This document shows positions 53,231 through 62,856 of a stretch of 64,000 nucleotides of DNA, in pieces (position 1 is the first letter of the stretch; the number at the start of each line of letters is the position of its first letter). The position numbers and the translations under genes are program-made. Source of the stretch: an uncultured bacterium (GTDB lineage: Bacteria; Planctomycetota; UBA1135; GCA-002686595); NCBI GenBank assembly GCA_937905825.1, contig CALCXM010000082.1, forward strand, positions 62,001 to 126,000. The letters are read 5' to 3'. Under the pieces are notes generated by a model that worked only from the letters and a program-made list of their open reading frames with translations, made no database searches and was not told where the DNA came from.

Positions 53231-54645
53231 CCGAATCTCCCCGCAAACTTTCCCTGGCCCTGCTCTCCCACACCAACGTGGGCAAAACGACCCTGGCGCG
53301 CACGCTCTTGCGCCGGGACATCGGTGAGGTCTTGGATCAAACCCACGTGACCTACGAGTCCACAGCCCACACGCTCTTGGAAACGCGCACGGGGGACACG
53401 ATGGTCCTTTGGGACACCCCAGGTTTCGGCGATTCCATTTCGCTGCAACGGGAAATGCAAGCGGCCGAGGAACCGCTCAAGTGGGTGCAGGAAGGACAGC
53501 TAAGCCCGGACCACGATCGGGCCCGCTACGCTTCCTACCAGGCCGTTAAGACACTGGCGGAAGACTGTGATGTGGTGCTGTACTTGGTCAACGCCGCCGA
53601 AGCTCCGGCAGACGCCGGCTACGTGACACCGGAGATGGAGATCCTCTCTTGGACGGACAAGCCCGTGCTCGTCTTGCTCAATCAAATTGGACCGCAACAG
53701 GAACACGCGAGCCACCTCGACGTGGATCGTTGGCGGGCTCATCTGTCCCGCTGGCCCATCGTGCGCAACGTGATCGGCCTAGACGCCTTTACCCGCTGCT
53801 GGGTGGAGGAGGGTCACCTATTCGAAGTGATCCGGGATCTGTTTGAGGGGGAGCAGAAAGCGCTGGCCCAGGAGTTCGTGAAGACCTGGCGTCAAGAACG
53901 CCAAGAAACCCTGCGGGCCTCCATGGACACGATCGCTGGCGAGTTGCTGCGCGCGGCGCGTGATGGGGAGCAGTTGGTGGAAGGCGCCTGGGGCAACGAC
54001 AAGAATCAGGCCATGAAGGCCCTGGCCACGCGCATGGAAGAGGGCACGCGCACGGTCTCCGACCGCTTGATTTCCTTGCACGGCTTGGACGGACGCGCCT
54101 CGATCGAGTTGCGCACGGCCTTGGCTGACTTTGACACCAAGGCCGAGAAGCTAGCCCCCAAACGCTGGGGTGTGATGGGGGGCGTGGCATCGGGCTTGGC
54201 GGGTGGTCTGGGTGCGGACATCGCCTCCGGTGGAATGAGTTTCGGTGCGGGCATGGTGCTGGGTGCCATCGCTGGTGGCATGGGAGCCATGGGGGTGGCG
54301 CGCGCTTACAACACCGTCCGCGGTGGAGAAGGCGCCCAAATTTCCTGGTCCCCGGAAGTCCTGCAGCGCAGCGCGGAGCACTTGATGTTGCGCTATCTCG
54401 CGGTCGCTCACTTCGGACGCGGTCGCGGCCAGTGGCGTGAGCGCGAGGCCCCCAACTTTTGGAAGCGCAGCGTGCAGGAGACACTGAACTCGCGAAGAGT
54501 TTACTTCAACGGCATCTGGAAAGAGGCCCGCAAGCCCCAGGGGGACCCGCGGGCCGGAAGAGCGGACCTCTTGGCCATGCTTTGCGGTTGTGCGCGCGAT
54601 GTGCTGGTGGAGTTCTATCCGGACTCTGGACACTTGATCGGCTAG
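53227..54645 (+). CDS. DUF3482 family GTPase
   Basis: A 472-residue GTP-binding protein of the Era/YcjX-like type. G1 reads SHTNVGKTT (residues 14-22), with Ser in place of the usual first Gly; the switch II motif is DTPG (about 63-66), and G4 is LLNQIG (about 155-160), weaker than the NKxD consensus. After the G domain there is a helical region and then a very Gly-rich hydrophobic stretch (about 318-355, including GGVASGLAGGLGAD), which may associate with the membrane. The C-terminus (about 360-472) is typical of DUF3482. Overlaps the DUF2868 gene by four bases. Confidence 0.9.
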   Translation: MTESPRKLSLALLSHTNVGKTTLARTLLRRDIGEVLDQTHVTYESTAHTLLETRTGDTMVLWDTPGFGDSISLQREMQAAEEPLKWVQEGQLSPDHDRARYASYQAVKTLAEDCDVVLYLVNAAEAPADAGYVTPEMEILSWTDKPVLVLLNQIGPQQEHASHLDVDRWRAHLSRWPIVRNVIGLDAFTRCWVEEGHLFEVIRDLFEGEQKALAQEFVKTWRQERQETLRASMDTIAGELLRAARDGEQLVEGAWGNDKNQAMKALATRMEEGTRTVSDRLISLHGLDGRASIELRTALADFDTKAEKLAPKRWGVMGGVASGLAGGLGADIASGGMSFGAGMVLGAIAGGMGAMGVARAYNTVRGGEGAQISWSPEVLQRSAEHLMLRYLAVAHFGRGRGQWREREAPNFWKRSVQETLNSRRVYFNGIWKEARKPQGDPRAGRADLLAMLCGCARDVLVEFYPDSGHLIG

Positions 54646-54683
54646 GCGCAGGCCTGCTCCCTCAGCAAGCCGCCAACCAGGTC

Positions 54684-54697
54684 CCTAGCCGGCTAGG
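54684..54697. repeat. 14-base perfect palindrome at a convergent junction
   Basis: CCTAGCCGGCTAGG at 54684-54697 is fully self-complementary. It overlaps the stop codon of the minus-strand permease and lies 39 bases past the GTPase stop. It has no loop and no T-run, so a terminator role is doubtful; it could simply be a restriction-like palindrome or a protein-binding site. Confidence 0.35.
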
Positions 54698-55481
54698 AGG
54701 ATGCGGAGCTGTAAGAGCGCACCGCCAGTTTCCAGAAGAGTAGCAGCACTAGGAAGAACAGCGCCGTGACGCTGGTGATGTGCACCAGGGTCCAAAAGTC
54801 CGGACCCTCGAACAAAATCTGAGCGGGTCGCGAGGCGATCAAGCACAGGGGCAAGAGGCTCACAAGTACACGCCGCACGTACCCTTGGTAGATGCGTTCC
54901 GGTCGTTCTGCGTACTTGGTGAAGGACGCGAAGACATCGGAGAGCCCCCGAGCCGAGTGCAACCAGAACACCGGGATCAGGAAGAGCATCTGCAGGATGT
55001 AGTACAGAAACGCGCCGTTCGCAATGAGCGCTAGGTACAGCAAGACCTGACTGGCAGGCGTCGCGCCCGGATAGCTCCAGAGCGCGTAGGCGCTGATGCC
55101 CATGGCGATCAACAGGTTCAGGAAACTGTTGGCGGCGAACTCACGCAGGGAGACGAAGAACAAGCTCGAGACCGGGCGCAAGAGGTAGTAGTCCAGGTCC
55201 CCCTTGTTGACGAGGAAGGGGAACATCCAAAGGTTGTTGGCGAACAGGGTCATGTGCAGGGCGTCCACCAGAAAGAAGCCGCTGATGAAGACCAAGGTCT
55301 GGTCGAAGTCCCAACCGCCGAGCTCCCGCGTGTGGCCGTAGATCACGGCGAAGAACCCGATCTGCGTGATGTAGAACATGAGGTCCATCACCACCCGGAA
55401 GAAGAAGTCCACGCGGAACTCCATGGCGCGGCTGAAGGAGAAACGCAGGAAGGAGCGGTACAGCCGTAGGTAGCGCAACAT
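54693..55481 (-). CDS. ABC-2 type permease (second membrane subunit)
   Basis: A 262-residue inner-membrane protein with about six hydrophobic segments, among them FYITQIGFFAVIYGHT and LIANGAFLYYILQMLFLIPVFW. The pattern matches the uncharacterised ABC-2 permease family usually found third in this operon. The ATG at 55481 shares one base with the upstream permease stop (TGATG). The frame is open far upstream, but that part is antisense-like overlap with the neighbour. With the ATPase and first permease it should form an exporter of unknown substrate. Confidence 0.86.
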   Translation of the reverse strand: MLRYLRLYRSFLRFSFSRAMEFRVDFFFRVVMDLMFYITQIGFFAVIYGHTRELGGWDFDQTLVFISGFFLVDALHMTLFANNLWMFPFLVNKGDLDYYLLRPVSSLFFVSLREFAANSFLNLLIAMGISAYALWSYPGATPASQVLLYLALIANGAFLYYILQMLFLIPVFWLHSARGLSDVFASFTKYAERPERIYQGYVRRVLVSLLPLCLIASRPAQILFEGPDFWTLVHITSVTALFFLVLLLFWKLAVRSYSSASS

Positions 55482-56290
55482 CAGATTCCCACTCCCGAGT
55501 AGCGCAGCATCCCACGACTCCAAACGGCCCGGCCGAGCACGCACATCAAACCGAACCAGGCCAAGCTGACCCCCATGCCAAAGAACCACTCGTGGGTTGG
55601 CACGCGACCCATCAAGGTGTCGATCGGAAAGCCGAAGCAGTAGCGAAAGGGCAAGGCCGCCAGCAGCGGTTGCCATGCGTCGGGAAAGGTCGCGAGGGGC
55701 ACCATGGCGCCGCCTAGGAGCCGACTGACGAAAACCATCATGATCACCAGGCTCCATACATTGTCCGCCCAGAAGGCAGCTAGCTGAAGCACCACTGTGA
55801 TCGAATAGTAGAGCGCGTTGGCCATGCAGAGAGCCACCACGCCCTGCAAGACAGCAAGTGCCTTGAACTCAACTTCCGCGGGTCTCGGCAAGAAGATCCA
55901 GTAGGCTCCCAGCAGCATGGCGAGCTGAATGAGACTCGGCAGCATCATGCCCAGGCGTTGGGCGTACTTGATGGATAGGTAGGGCGCAGGAAAGAGCAAG
56001 TAACGGCTGAGGCTGCCCTCGTAGATCTCTTGCCCCACGTCCAAAGGCTTGCCCGAGCCAGTTACCAAGCGGCCGAGCAGGATCGCAAGGACGTAGTACA
56101 GGACCATGCCATCGAAGCTGTAGCCCGCCACGATCTGACCGGGCTCCAGGTAAATGGCCGACCACAGGATGTACACCAAGACGAAGTTCGCGAGGCTGCC
56201 CACCAGTGTGTTGATCCAAAAGTCCGCCCGATAGCTCATCAGCTTGCGAGCTTCGATGGTGAAGACGTTGAGGAACAGGCGCGCCCTCAC
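55481..56290 (-). CDS. ABC-2 type permease (first membrane subunit)
   Basis: A 269-residue inner-membrane protein with about six membrane segments; YRADFWINTLVGSLANFVLVYILWSAIYL near the N-terminus and the LLGGAMVPLATFPDAWQPLLAALPFRY loop near the C-terminus (about 190-216) fit the family. It begins with GTG at 56290, overlapping the ATPase gene stop by four bases, and ends one base into the next permease. The three genes are thus tightly translated together. Substrate unknown. Confidence 0.87.
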   Translation of the reverse strand: MRARLFLNVFTIEARKLMSYRADFWINTLVGSLANFVLVYILWSAIYLEPGQIVAGYSFDGMVLYYVLAILLGRLVTGSGKPLDVGQEIYEGSLSRYLLFPAPYLSIKYAQRLGMMLPSLIQLAMLLGAYWIFLPRPAEVEFKALAVLQGVVALCMANALYYSITVVLQLAAFWADNVWSLVIMMVFVSRLLGGAMVPLATFPDAWQPLLAALPFRYCFGFPIDTLMGRVPTHEWFFGMGVSLAWFGLMCVLGRAVWSRGMLRYSGVGI

Positions 56291-57285
56291 GGTTGGCTGC
56301 CCGGCAGACTTCCTTCCCGGAAGATCTCTTCGATCACATCGCCAATCTCAGACTCCTCGATGGAGATGTCCGCGACGGCGTAGCGCGTGAGCAGCTCCTT
56401 GGTGCACTTGCTGATTTCATCCCGGGGCACCCGCAAGCGCACGTGTTTCTGATCGATCTCGATCACCTCTCCGGGGAAGATCGCCTGCTTTCGTTCGGCG
56501 GCTGTCCACGGGTTCTGGAAGTAAGCGGTCAGGACCTTGTGCGGCGAGTAGCGATGCATCACATCCACCAGGGGACCATCGAAGACCAAGCTTCCTTCTT
56601 GAATCAACAGGATGCGCTCACACAGGGTTTCGATGTCCTCCATGTAGTGGCTGGTCAGGATCATCGCGGGCTTATGCTCTTCCCGGTACTGCAGCAAGAA
56701 CTCGCGAATGGAGCGTTGGGCGGCCAGGTCCAAACCAATCGTCGGTTCATCGAGAAACACCACGCGCGGAGCGTGCAGCAGGGTGGCGATTAGCTCCATC
56801 TTCATGCGCTCGCCCAGGGAGAGCCGACGCAGCTGCGTGGTGAGTTGCTCCGCCACCTGCAGGGTCTCGGTCAGGAATCTGAGGCGCCGGTCGAAGGTCG
56901 CCGTGGGGATCGAGTAGATCTCCTTCAGCAAGAGGAAACAGTCCGCCGCGGGCAGGTCCCACCAGAGCGACGCCTTCTGGCCCATGATCAAGGCGATTTG
57001 CTGGCGCAGGGCGTTGGAGCGTTTCCAGGGTTCAAAGCCCAGGACCCGCGCCTCGCCGGAGCTGGGGTGCACGATGCCCGAGAGCATCTTGACCAAGGTG
57101 GTCTTGCCCGCCCCATTGGCGCCCACCAAGCCGACAATTTCCCCGGGGCCCACGTCAAAGCTCACGTTGCGGACCGCGTGCTTTTCGACCTTCTCGCGAC
57201 GGAAGAGGGAACGCAGGGAGGCGCGCAGCCCGGCTTCCTTCTTGTGCACGTAGAAGGTCTTGCTGAGGTTGGAGACGTGAATCAT
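56287..57285 (-). CDS. ABC-2 exporter ATP-binding protein
   Basis: A 332-residue ATPase. An N-terminal basic segment (KKEAGLRASLRSLFRREK, about 16-33) precedes the ATPase core, as usual for this uncharacterised exporter family. Walker A GANGAGKTT is at about residues 55-63, the signature is LSLGERMKME (about 154-163; Leu for the usual Gly-rich form), Walker B VVFLDEPTIGLD (about 173-184) and the switch His is in LTSHYMED (about 212-219). A C-terminal regulatory domain of about 90 residues follows. ATG 57285 is chosen over longer frames. Confidence 0.92.
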   Translation of the reverse strand: MIHVSNLSKTFYVHKKEAGLRASLRSLFRREKVEKHAVRNVSFDVGPGEIVGLVGANGAGKTTLVKMLSGIVHPSSGEARVLGFEPWKRSNALRQQIALIMGQKASLWWDLPAADCFLLLKEIYSIPTATFDRRLRFLTETLQVAEQLTTQLRRLSLGERMKMELIATLLHAPRVVFLDEPTIGLDLAAQRSIREFLLQYREEHKPAMILTSHYMEDIETLCERILLIQEGSLVFDGPLVDVMHRYSPHKVLTAYFQNPWTAAERKQAIFPGEVIEIDQKHVRLRVPRDEISKCTKELLTRYAVADISIEESEIGDVIEEIFREGSLPGSQP

Positions 57286-57322
57286 GGGATCAGCATAGCT
57301 TTCCGAGGGCTGCGCTTCGCGT

Positions 57323-58552
57323 CTACAGGTAACTCCAGAGCCAGGAAGTTCCCGCGCGCTTGCGTTCACCATACCAGCGACACACCGGGTACAGCCCCAC
57401 AACGATGATCAGCCAGGCGCCGTAGACGGTCAGGAGATCATTGTCGTTGCCAAAGCTCGCGGGCAGGGGTTGGCCGCCCGCAAGGAAGCTGCCAAAGAGG
57501 CGCTCGAAGGTGGTGAAGTAGTGTCCGTCCCGGACCCAAGCCAAGAGCCCGGAGCTGATCTGGATCACGAACAGATGCAGGATGTAGTAGAAGAGCGGTA
57601 CCCTGCCAAAGACCACCAGCTTGTTCGCGAGCCAACCGGTCGGTCGCGACGGTTCGCGATCGAAGCAGGCGAGGAACACGAGGGCCGGGCCCAAGGTCAT
57701 CAAGCTGAACAAGAGCGATGGGGGGTACTTCGTGACGTTCACGAAGTCGATGCAAGTGGCCAGGACGCTCTGCTGGGTTTCCCAGGAATCGGGGTCCCCG
57801 TAGATGCCGCTATAGCGCAGAAAAACGAAGAGCGTGATGACGCCGGTCCCCAGCAAGAACAGTTGCTTGCGGCGGGACTCCCGGGGTCCCTGCAGGATGG
57901 GACCACAGGCGTAGCCGAGCCCCATGATTCCCACCCAAGGAAGAACGGCGTACTGGATCCAAAGCTGGTGCCCGAACAGGACAAGCGGTGCACGACTGCT
58001 GCCTTCGTGCACTAGGGTCCACAACCAGCTCGCCGATCCCAAGTCCCCGGAAATGACGTCGTCCATCAGGTTGTGTCCAGCGACCAAGATCAAGCTGATG
58101 GCTAGGATCGCTTTTCTTGGAAGCCAGATCAGTCCACCCAAGGCGACCATGGCGATGCCGATGGCGCCGATCACTTGCAGAATCGTGAAGTTGAAGGCGA
58201 GCGCGCCCAGCCAACCGGCGCTGACAACGGAGACTTCGAGCAAGAGCAGCCAAAGTCCGCGAACCACGAGAAAGCGCGTCTGCCTGGCTCGATCCATGTA
58301 CTCCCGCGTTCCGTGCAAGAAGGCCGAGACGCCCGCGAGGAACACAAAGCTCGGTGCACAGATGTGCGTCACCCAACGGGTCAAGAAGAGCAGCGGCTGT
58401 TGCATGCCCACAGCCTCGGGGCTGACGCGCGGGTCCCCGAAGAAATCGCGGGTATGGTCCAAGGCCATCAGCACCATCACGAGCCCGCGCAGCAAGTCGA
58501 GGGAAGCGACCCGTTCACTGCGCAGGGGCGCTGCTGTGGGGACCTGGGTCAC
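57323..58552 (-). CDS. DUF1624/HGSNAT-like membrane acyltransferase
   Basis: A 409-residue inner-membrane protein with about ten hydrophobic segments. The N-terminal SLDLLRGLVMVLMALDHTRDFFG segment (about 17-39) with a conserved DH pair and the FLTRWVTHICAPSFVFLAGVSAFL segment (about 55-78) identify the DUF1624 group related to heparan-alpha-glucosaminide N-acetyltransferase. Such proteins are thought to transfer acetyl groups across the membrane to a sugar. It starts with GTG at 58552, immediately after the stop of the upstream M28 gene, so the two are co-transcribed. Substrate unknown. Confidence 0.85.
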   Translation of the reverse strand: MTQVPTAAPLRSERVASLDLLRGLVMVLMALDHTRDFFGDPRVSPEAVGMQQPLLFLTRWVTHICAPSFVFLAGVSAFLHGTREYMDRARQTRFLVVRGLWLLLLEVSVVSAGWLGALAFNFTILQVIGAIGIAMVALGGLIWLPRKAILAISLILVAGHNLMDDVISGDLGSASWLWTLVHEGSSRAPLVLFGHQLWIQYAVLPWVGIMGLGYACGPILQGPRESRRKQLFLLGTGVITLFVFLRYSGIYGDPDSWETQQSVLATCIDFVNVTKYPPSLLFSLMTLGPALVFLACFDREPSRPTGWLANKLVVFGRVPLFYYILHLFVIQISSGLLAWVRDGHYFTTFERLFGSFLAGGQPLPASFGNDNDLLTVYGAWLIIVVGLYPVCRWYGERKRAGTSWLWSYL

Positions 58553-59524
58553 CTACTTCACGTACTGCTTGAGCACCCGTGGAAGTGCAGCCAGAACCAA
58601 CTTGCCCACGCGATCCAAGCTCTCCTGGGAGCAGTGCTCCACGGTGTCTTGGGCGGTGTGCCAATACTCATTGGCGAGGGGCCCGTAGTGCAAGTCGATC
58701 AAGTCCACCGCGGGGATGCCCTGTTGGATGAAGGGCTCGTGATCGTCCTCTACCGGATAGAGTTGCTTGGAGAAGAGTTTCTCGTCGCCGATGCTCTTGG
58801 CCGTGGAGAGGAAGATCCGCATGAGCTGCTGAGTCGAACTCGCGTCGTTCTCTAGGGCCAGGTCCTTGTCACCGACCATGTCCAAGTTGATCATGGCCTT
58901 GATTCGTTGGATGGCCCCGCGAGTCTGCTTGAGCTGTTCGACGTGATGCTTGGAACCATAGCGGTTGTCGGGATCGACCCAATCCAAGCGCACAGCCTCT
59001 TCTCCGTCGAAGAACAGAAAGCGATAGGTCACCGCAGGCTCGGGTGCGAGGCAAAGGACTCGGGCCAACTCGATCAGGACCGCAGTGCTCGAGGCTGCGT
59101 CGTTGGCGCCTACGAAGCGGAAGGGCAAGTTCTTCGTGTCGAAGTGCGAGCCGAGCACAATCATGGGCCCGGGGGTGCCGCCGGGTCCCGCTGGCCCTTT
59201 TAGGTCTGCGTAAAGGTTCTCCATGGTGATGGGCCCGCCCGGAGTCTGCGCAACGAAGGCCTCGCGCTTGACCTCCAAACCATAGGATGTGAGCTCTTGG
59301 ACGATCCAGTCCCGGGTGCGATCCAAGGGCTCCGAACCCGAAGGGCGCGGGCCAAACTCCACCTGCTTGAGCAAGTGATTCCAGGCCCTGGACGAGTCAA
59401 AAGGGACTGCTGGAGCCTTCGCTGAGGGGTTCAGGGAGGATTCCCCCTGGCAGCCAAAGAAGAGGACGAGCACCGGGAGGAACAGGGCAAAACAGACCCC
59501 ATCCATGCGCAGGAAAGATTTCAT
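58553..59524 (-). CDS. Glutaminyl-peptide cyclotransferase-like M28 family lipoprotein
   Basis: A 323-residue exported protein; the signal peptide ends in FGC, so the mature form is likely a lipoprotein. The metal-site segments of M28 enzymes are present: SHFDTK (about 136-141) and GANDAASSTAVLIELAR (about 149-165), then FFDGEEAV (about 180-187), and DHEPFIQQGIPAVDLID (about 268-284) with YWHTAQDT near the end. This set is that of glutaminyl cyclases, which convert N-terminal Gln to pyroglutamate, though an aminopeptidase role is not excluded. Directly adjacent to the DUF1624 gene. ATG 59524. Confidence 0.85.
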   Translation of the reverse strand: MKSFLRMDGVCFALFLPVLVLFFGCQGESSLNPSAKAPAVPFDSSRAWNHLLKQVEFGPRPSGSEPLDRTRDWIVQELTSYGLEVKREAFVAQTPGGPITMENLYADLKGPAGPGGTPGPMIVLGSHFDTKNLPFRFVGANDAASSTAVLIELARVLCLAPEPAVTYRFLFFDGEEAVRLDWVDPDNRYGSKHHVEQLKQTRGAIQRIKAMINLDMVGDKDLALENDASSTQQLMRIFLSTAKSIGDEKLFSKQLYPVEDDHEPFIQQGIPAVDLIDLHYGPLANEYWHTAQDTVEHCSQESLDRVGKLVLAALPRVLKQYVK

Positions 59525-59692
59525 GGGCTGAGTTTAGCGCCAACTCAGGGACGAAACAGGATCATCTGCGGGTCATCGCTCGGTCCGGGCTCAGGCTGCG
59601 GGTGGGTCGTACCGACAAAAAGGATGCTTCGCCTTTTCTCCCATGTGGCCTATGGATCCTTGGGGAGGGCCAATTGTTAGGAGTCCTTTTTC

Positions 59693-61735
59693 ATGCCCGA
59701 TACTGACCGCACGCTCATGGACCTCGTCCAAACCAGCACGGAAGCCGACCGCTTCGCCGCGCTGAACTGGGACGGATCCTTCGAAGACTATCTCAACCTG
59801 GTGGACAAGAACCCGCTGGCGGTTCGCAACGCCTGGCAACGGCTCTACGACATGATTCGTTCCCACGGTCATGAGGATCCGGTGTTTCCCGGGGCTCCGC
59901 GGCGCTGGGGACTCTTTCAGGATCCACTCGGAAACGGCCGGGATGCGATCTTTGGTCTGGATGAACCGCTCGATCGCTTGGTGCAGACCCTGCGCGCCGG
60001 GGCCTGCGGCTTTGGTCCGGAGAAACGAGTGATCCTCCTGCACGGCCCGGTGGGAAGCGCGAAGAGCACGGTGGCGCGCTTGCTGAAGCAGGCCCTCGAA
60101 GCCTACTCGAAGACCGATGAAGGGGCGCTCTACACCTTCAGCTGGCATGTGGACGACGAAGTGGTGGACTCGCCCATGCACCAGGAGCCCCTGCTCTTGA
60201 TCCCAATGGAGTCCCGCGCTCCCGTGCTTGAACGCCTGAACCGCAACGTTCGGGTGGAGTACAGCCTGGGTTTGGAAGGTGAGCTCGATCCCGTCAGCCG
60301 TTTCTACTACCAGCTGCTGATGGAGCGCTACAACGGCGACTGGAACAAGGTGATCTCACACGTGCGCGTCAAGCGCATGGTGCTCTCCGAAAAGGATCGC
60401 CGTGGCATCGGAACCTTCCAACCGAAGGACGAGAAGAACCAGGACTCCACCGAACTGACCGGGGACCTCAACTACCGCAAGATCGCGGAGTACGGATCCG
60501 ATTCCGACCCCCGGGCCTTCAATTTTGACGGTGAGTTCAACATCGCCAATCGCGGTCTCCTGGAGTTTGTCGAGGTTCTGAAGCTCGACGTGGCCTTCCT
60601 CTACGACCTGCTCGGAGCCACCCAAGAACACGCCATCAAGCCGCGCAAGTTCGCTCAAACCTCCATTGACGAAGTCATCATCGGGCACACCAACGAGCCC
60701 GAGTACAAGAAGCTGCAGTCCAATGACTTGATGGAGGCCTTCCGCGACCGGACCATCAAGATCGACATTCCCTACAACTTGTCCGTCAAGGATGAGGTGC
60801 GCATCTACAACCGCCAGTTCCTGGAGTCAGGCAAACTTTCGCGCCCTGCCGCGCCCCATGCACTGGAGATCGCGTCCCTCTGGGCCGTGCTCACGCGCAT
60901 CGAAGACCCGGCCCACCCCAGCTTGACCTTGCAACAGAAGGCCAAGCTCTACGCTGGCGAAATGGTCTCTGGCTTCACCAAGGAGAACGTCAAAGAGATG
61001 AAGGCCTCCGCCACCCGCGAAGGCATGGTGGGCGTCAGCCCGCGCTACATCCAAGACTCGATCGCGACCTGCCTGGTTTCTGACCGGCCCGTGATCAGCG
61101 GTTTGGACATCCTGGACGCCTTGGAAAGTGGCTTGCGCCACCACAGCTTGATCTCCAATGAGGAAACCCGCGGTCGCTACTGCCAACTGATTCAAGTGGC
61201 CCGCGAAGCCTACGAAGAGATCATCAAGCGCGAGGTGCAGTTGGCCATCGCGTCAGATCAAGAAGCCATTGATCGCCTGTGCTCCAAGTACCTGGACAAC
61301 GTCAAAGCCTACGTGACCTCCGAGAAGATCATGGACACCGCCGGGCGCCAGAAGGAACCCGACGAGCGTTTGATGCGTTCCATCGAGGAGAAGATCGAGA
61401 TTCCCGAAGGACGCAAGGACGACTTCCGGCACGAGTTGATGAACTACATCGCCGCCGTGCATTTGGAGGGCACCATCTTCAACTACCGCGAGAACGAACG
61501 GCTCTGTCGGGCCTTGGAGCTCAAAATGTTTGAAGACCGTCGCGACACGATTCAGCTGACCAGCCTGGTGTCGACGGTGGTGGACCCGGACACCCAAGAG
61601 AAGATCTCGGTGATCCGCGACCGTCTGTGTCGGGAGTTCGGCTACGACGAGCTCTCCGCGGACGAAGTGTTGCAATACGTCGCAGGGCTCTTCGCCCGGG
61701 GCGAAGCCAAAGACGACAACGCAGAGGCCGCCTAA
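59693..61735 (+). CDS. prkA: PrkA family serine protein kinase
   Basis: A 680-residue protein related to E. coli YeaG. The N-terminal AAA-type ATPase carries Walker A HGPVGSAKST (about residues 119-128), and the C-terminal kinase-like domain fills about 420-680. YeaG is induced on starvation and stress and is reported to act with YeaH. ATG 59693 has an AGGAG ribosome-binding site eight bases before it. It is 14 bases ahead of the yeaH-like gene and begins a three-gene operon that continues out of the window. Confidence 0.96.
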   Translation: MPDTDRTLMDLVQTSTEADRFAALNWDGSFEDYLNLVDKNPLAVRNAWQRLYDMIRSHGHEDPVFPGAPRRWGLFQDPLGNGRDAIFGLDEPLDRLVQTLRAGACGFGPEKRVILLHGPVGSAKSTVARLLKQALEAYSKTDEGALYTFSWHVDDEVVDSPMHQEPLLLIPMESRAPVLERLNRNVRVEYSLGLEGELDPVSRFYYQLLMERYNGDWNKVISHVRVKRMVLSEKDRRGIGTFQPKDEKNQDSTELTGDLNYRKIAEYGSDSDPRAFNFDGEFNIANRGLLEFVEVLKLDVAFLYDLLGATQEHAIKPRKFAQTSIDEVIIGHTNEPEYKKLQSNDLMEAFRDRTIKIDIPYNLSVKDEVRIYNRQFLESGKLSRPAAPHALEIASLWAVLTRIEDPAHPSLTLQQKAKLYAGEMVSGFTKENVKEMKASATREGMVGVSPRYIQDSIATCLVSDRPVISGLDILDALESGLRHHSLISNEETRGRYCQLIQVAREAYEEIIKREVQLAIASDQEAIDRLCSKYLDNVKAYVTSEKIMDTAGRQKEPDERLMRSIEEKIEIPEGRKDDFRHELMNYIAAVHLEGTIFNYRENERLCRALELKMFEDRRDTIQLTSLVSTVVDPDTQEKISVIRDRLCREFGYDELSADEVLQYVAGLFARGEAKDDNAEAA

Positions 61736-61749
61736 GGTGGCTGTCCCGC

Positions 61750-62856
61750 ATGTATAGAATCGAGCAGGACCGCTCACGCTTCCGTGAGATCGTGAAGGGC
61801 CGCTTGCGCAAGGACCTGCGCAAGTACCTTTCCAGCTCGGAACTCCTCGGCCGCCGAGGGGACAAGTCGGTCTCCATCCCGATCCCGCAGATTGAACTGC
61901 CGCGCTTCCGCTTTGGCGACAACTCCAATCAAGGGGTTGGTCAGGGTCCCGGGAAAGAGGGCGAAGCGATCGACGGGGACGGCCAGCAAGGGGACGGCGC
62001 TGGTGTGGCGGGGGATCAGGAGGGCCAACACATCCTCGAGGTCGACGTGGACCTGCAAGAGTTGGCTGAGATGCTCGGGGAAGAGCTCTCCCTGCCGAAT
62101 ATTGAGCCCCGGGGCGACCGCCAAATGGACAGCGAGGGCGGCAAGTACAGCGGCATTCGCCAAACCGGCCCCAAGTCCCTGCGGCATTTCCGCAGGACCT
62201 ACGACCGCGCCTTGCGCCGGGTGATTGCTTCAGGTGAGTGGGATCCCTTGCAGCCCAAGGTCATTCCAATTCACGACGACGAACGCATCCGCAGTTGCAA
62301 GCCAGTTCCCAAGCCGGATTCCTCCGCCGTGATCATTCACATGATGGACGTGTCCGGGTCCATGGGGCGCGAACAGAAGGAAGTGGTGCGCATCAAAGCC
62401 TTCTGGATCGATACTTGGTTGCGCAGTCAGTACAACAACATCGAAGTGGTCTACATCGTTCACGATGCGACCGCTCGCATCGTGGACAAGGAGACCTTCT
62501 TCCACATCCGCGAATCCGGGGGAACCAAGATCTCCTCAGCCTACGATGTGCTGCTCGAACAGATCCGTGAGGTCTACCGGCCCGAGGACTGGAACATCTA
62601 CCCTTTTCACTACTCGGACGGTGACAACTGGTCCGCCCGCGATACGGAGAAGTGCATCACCCTCTTGCGCGATGAGATCTTGCCGCGCGTCAACCAGTTC
62701 TGCTATGGACAGGTCAAGAGTGCCTACGGGTCCGGCCAATTCCTGAAGGACCTGGATGGAGCCTTGGCTCACGATCCACGCATCATCACTTCCAGCGTCG
62801 AGGACCGCGAAGGCATTCCCGGGGCGATCAAGGACTTCCTAGGGGCTGGATCCTGA
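61750..62856 (+). CDS. yeaH: YeaH/DUF444 family protein with von Willebrand A-like domain
   Basis: A 368-residue cytosolic protein. After a basic N-terminus (about 1-45) and a Gly/Gln-rich linker (about 62-98), the second half (about 195-368) resembles a von Willebrand factor A domain: HMMDVSGSMG (about 198-207) supplies the DxSxS metal site. It belongs to the family that pairs with PrkA in E. coli yeaGH. ATG 61750 follows prkA by 14 bases, and the stop overlaps the spoVR start by one base (TGATG). The tripartite unit is a widely conserved stress module. Confidence 0.95.
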   Translation: MYRIEQDRSRFREIVKGRLRKDLRKYLSSSELLGRRGDKSVSIPIPQIELPRFRFGDNSNQGVGQGPGKEGEAIDGDGQQGDGAGVAGDQEGQHILEVDVDLQELAEMLGEELSLPNIEPRGDRQMDSEGGKYSGIRQTGPKSLRHFRRTYDRALRRVIASGEWDPLQPKVIPIHDDERIRSCKPVPKPDSSAVIIHMMDVSGSMGREQKEVVRIKAFWIDTWLRSQYNNIEVVYIVHDATARIVDKETFFHIRESGGTKISSAYDVLLEQIREVYRPEDWNIYPFHYSDGDNWSARDTEKCITLLRDEILPRVNQFCYGQVKSAYGSGQFLKDLDGALAHDPRIITSSVEDREGIPGAIKDFLGAGS

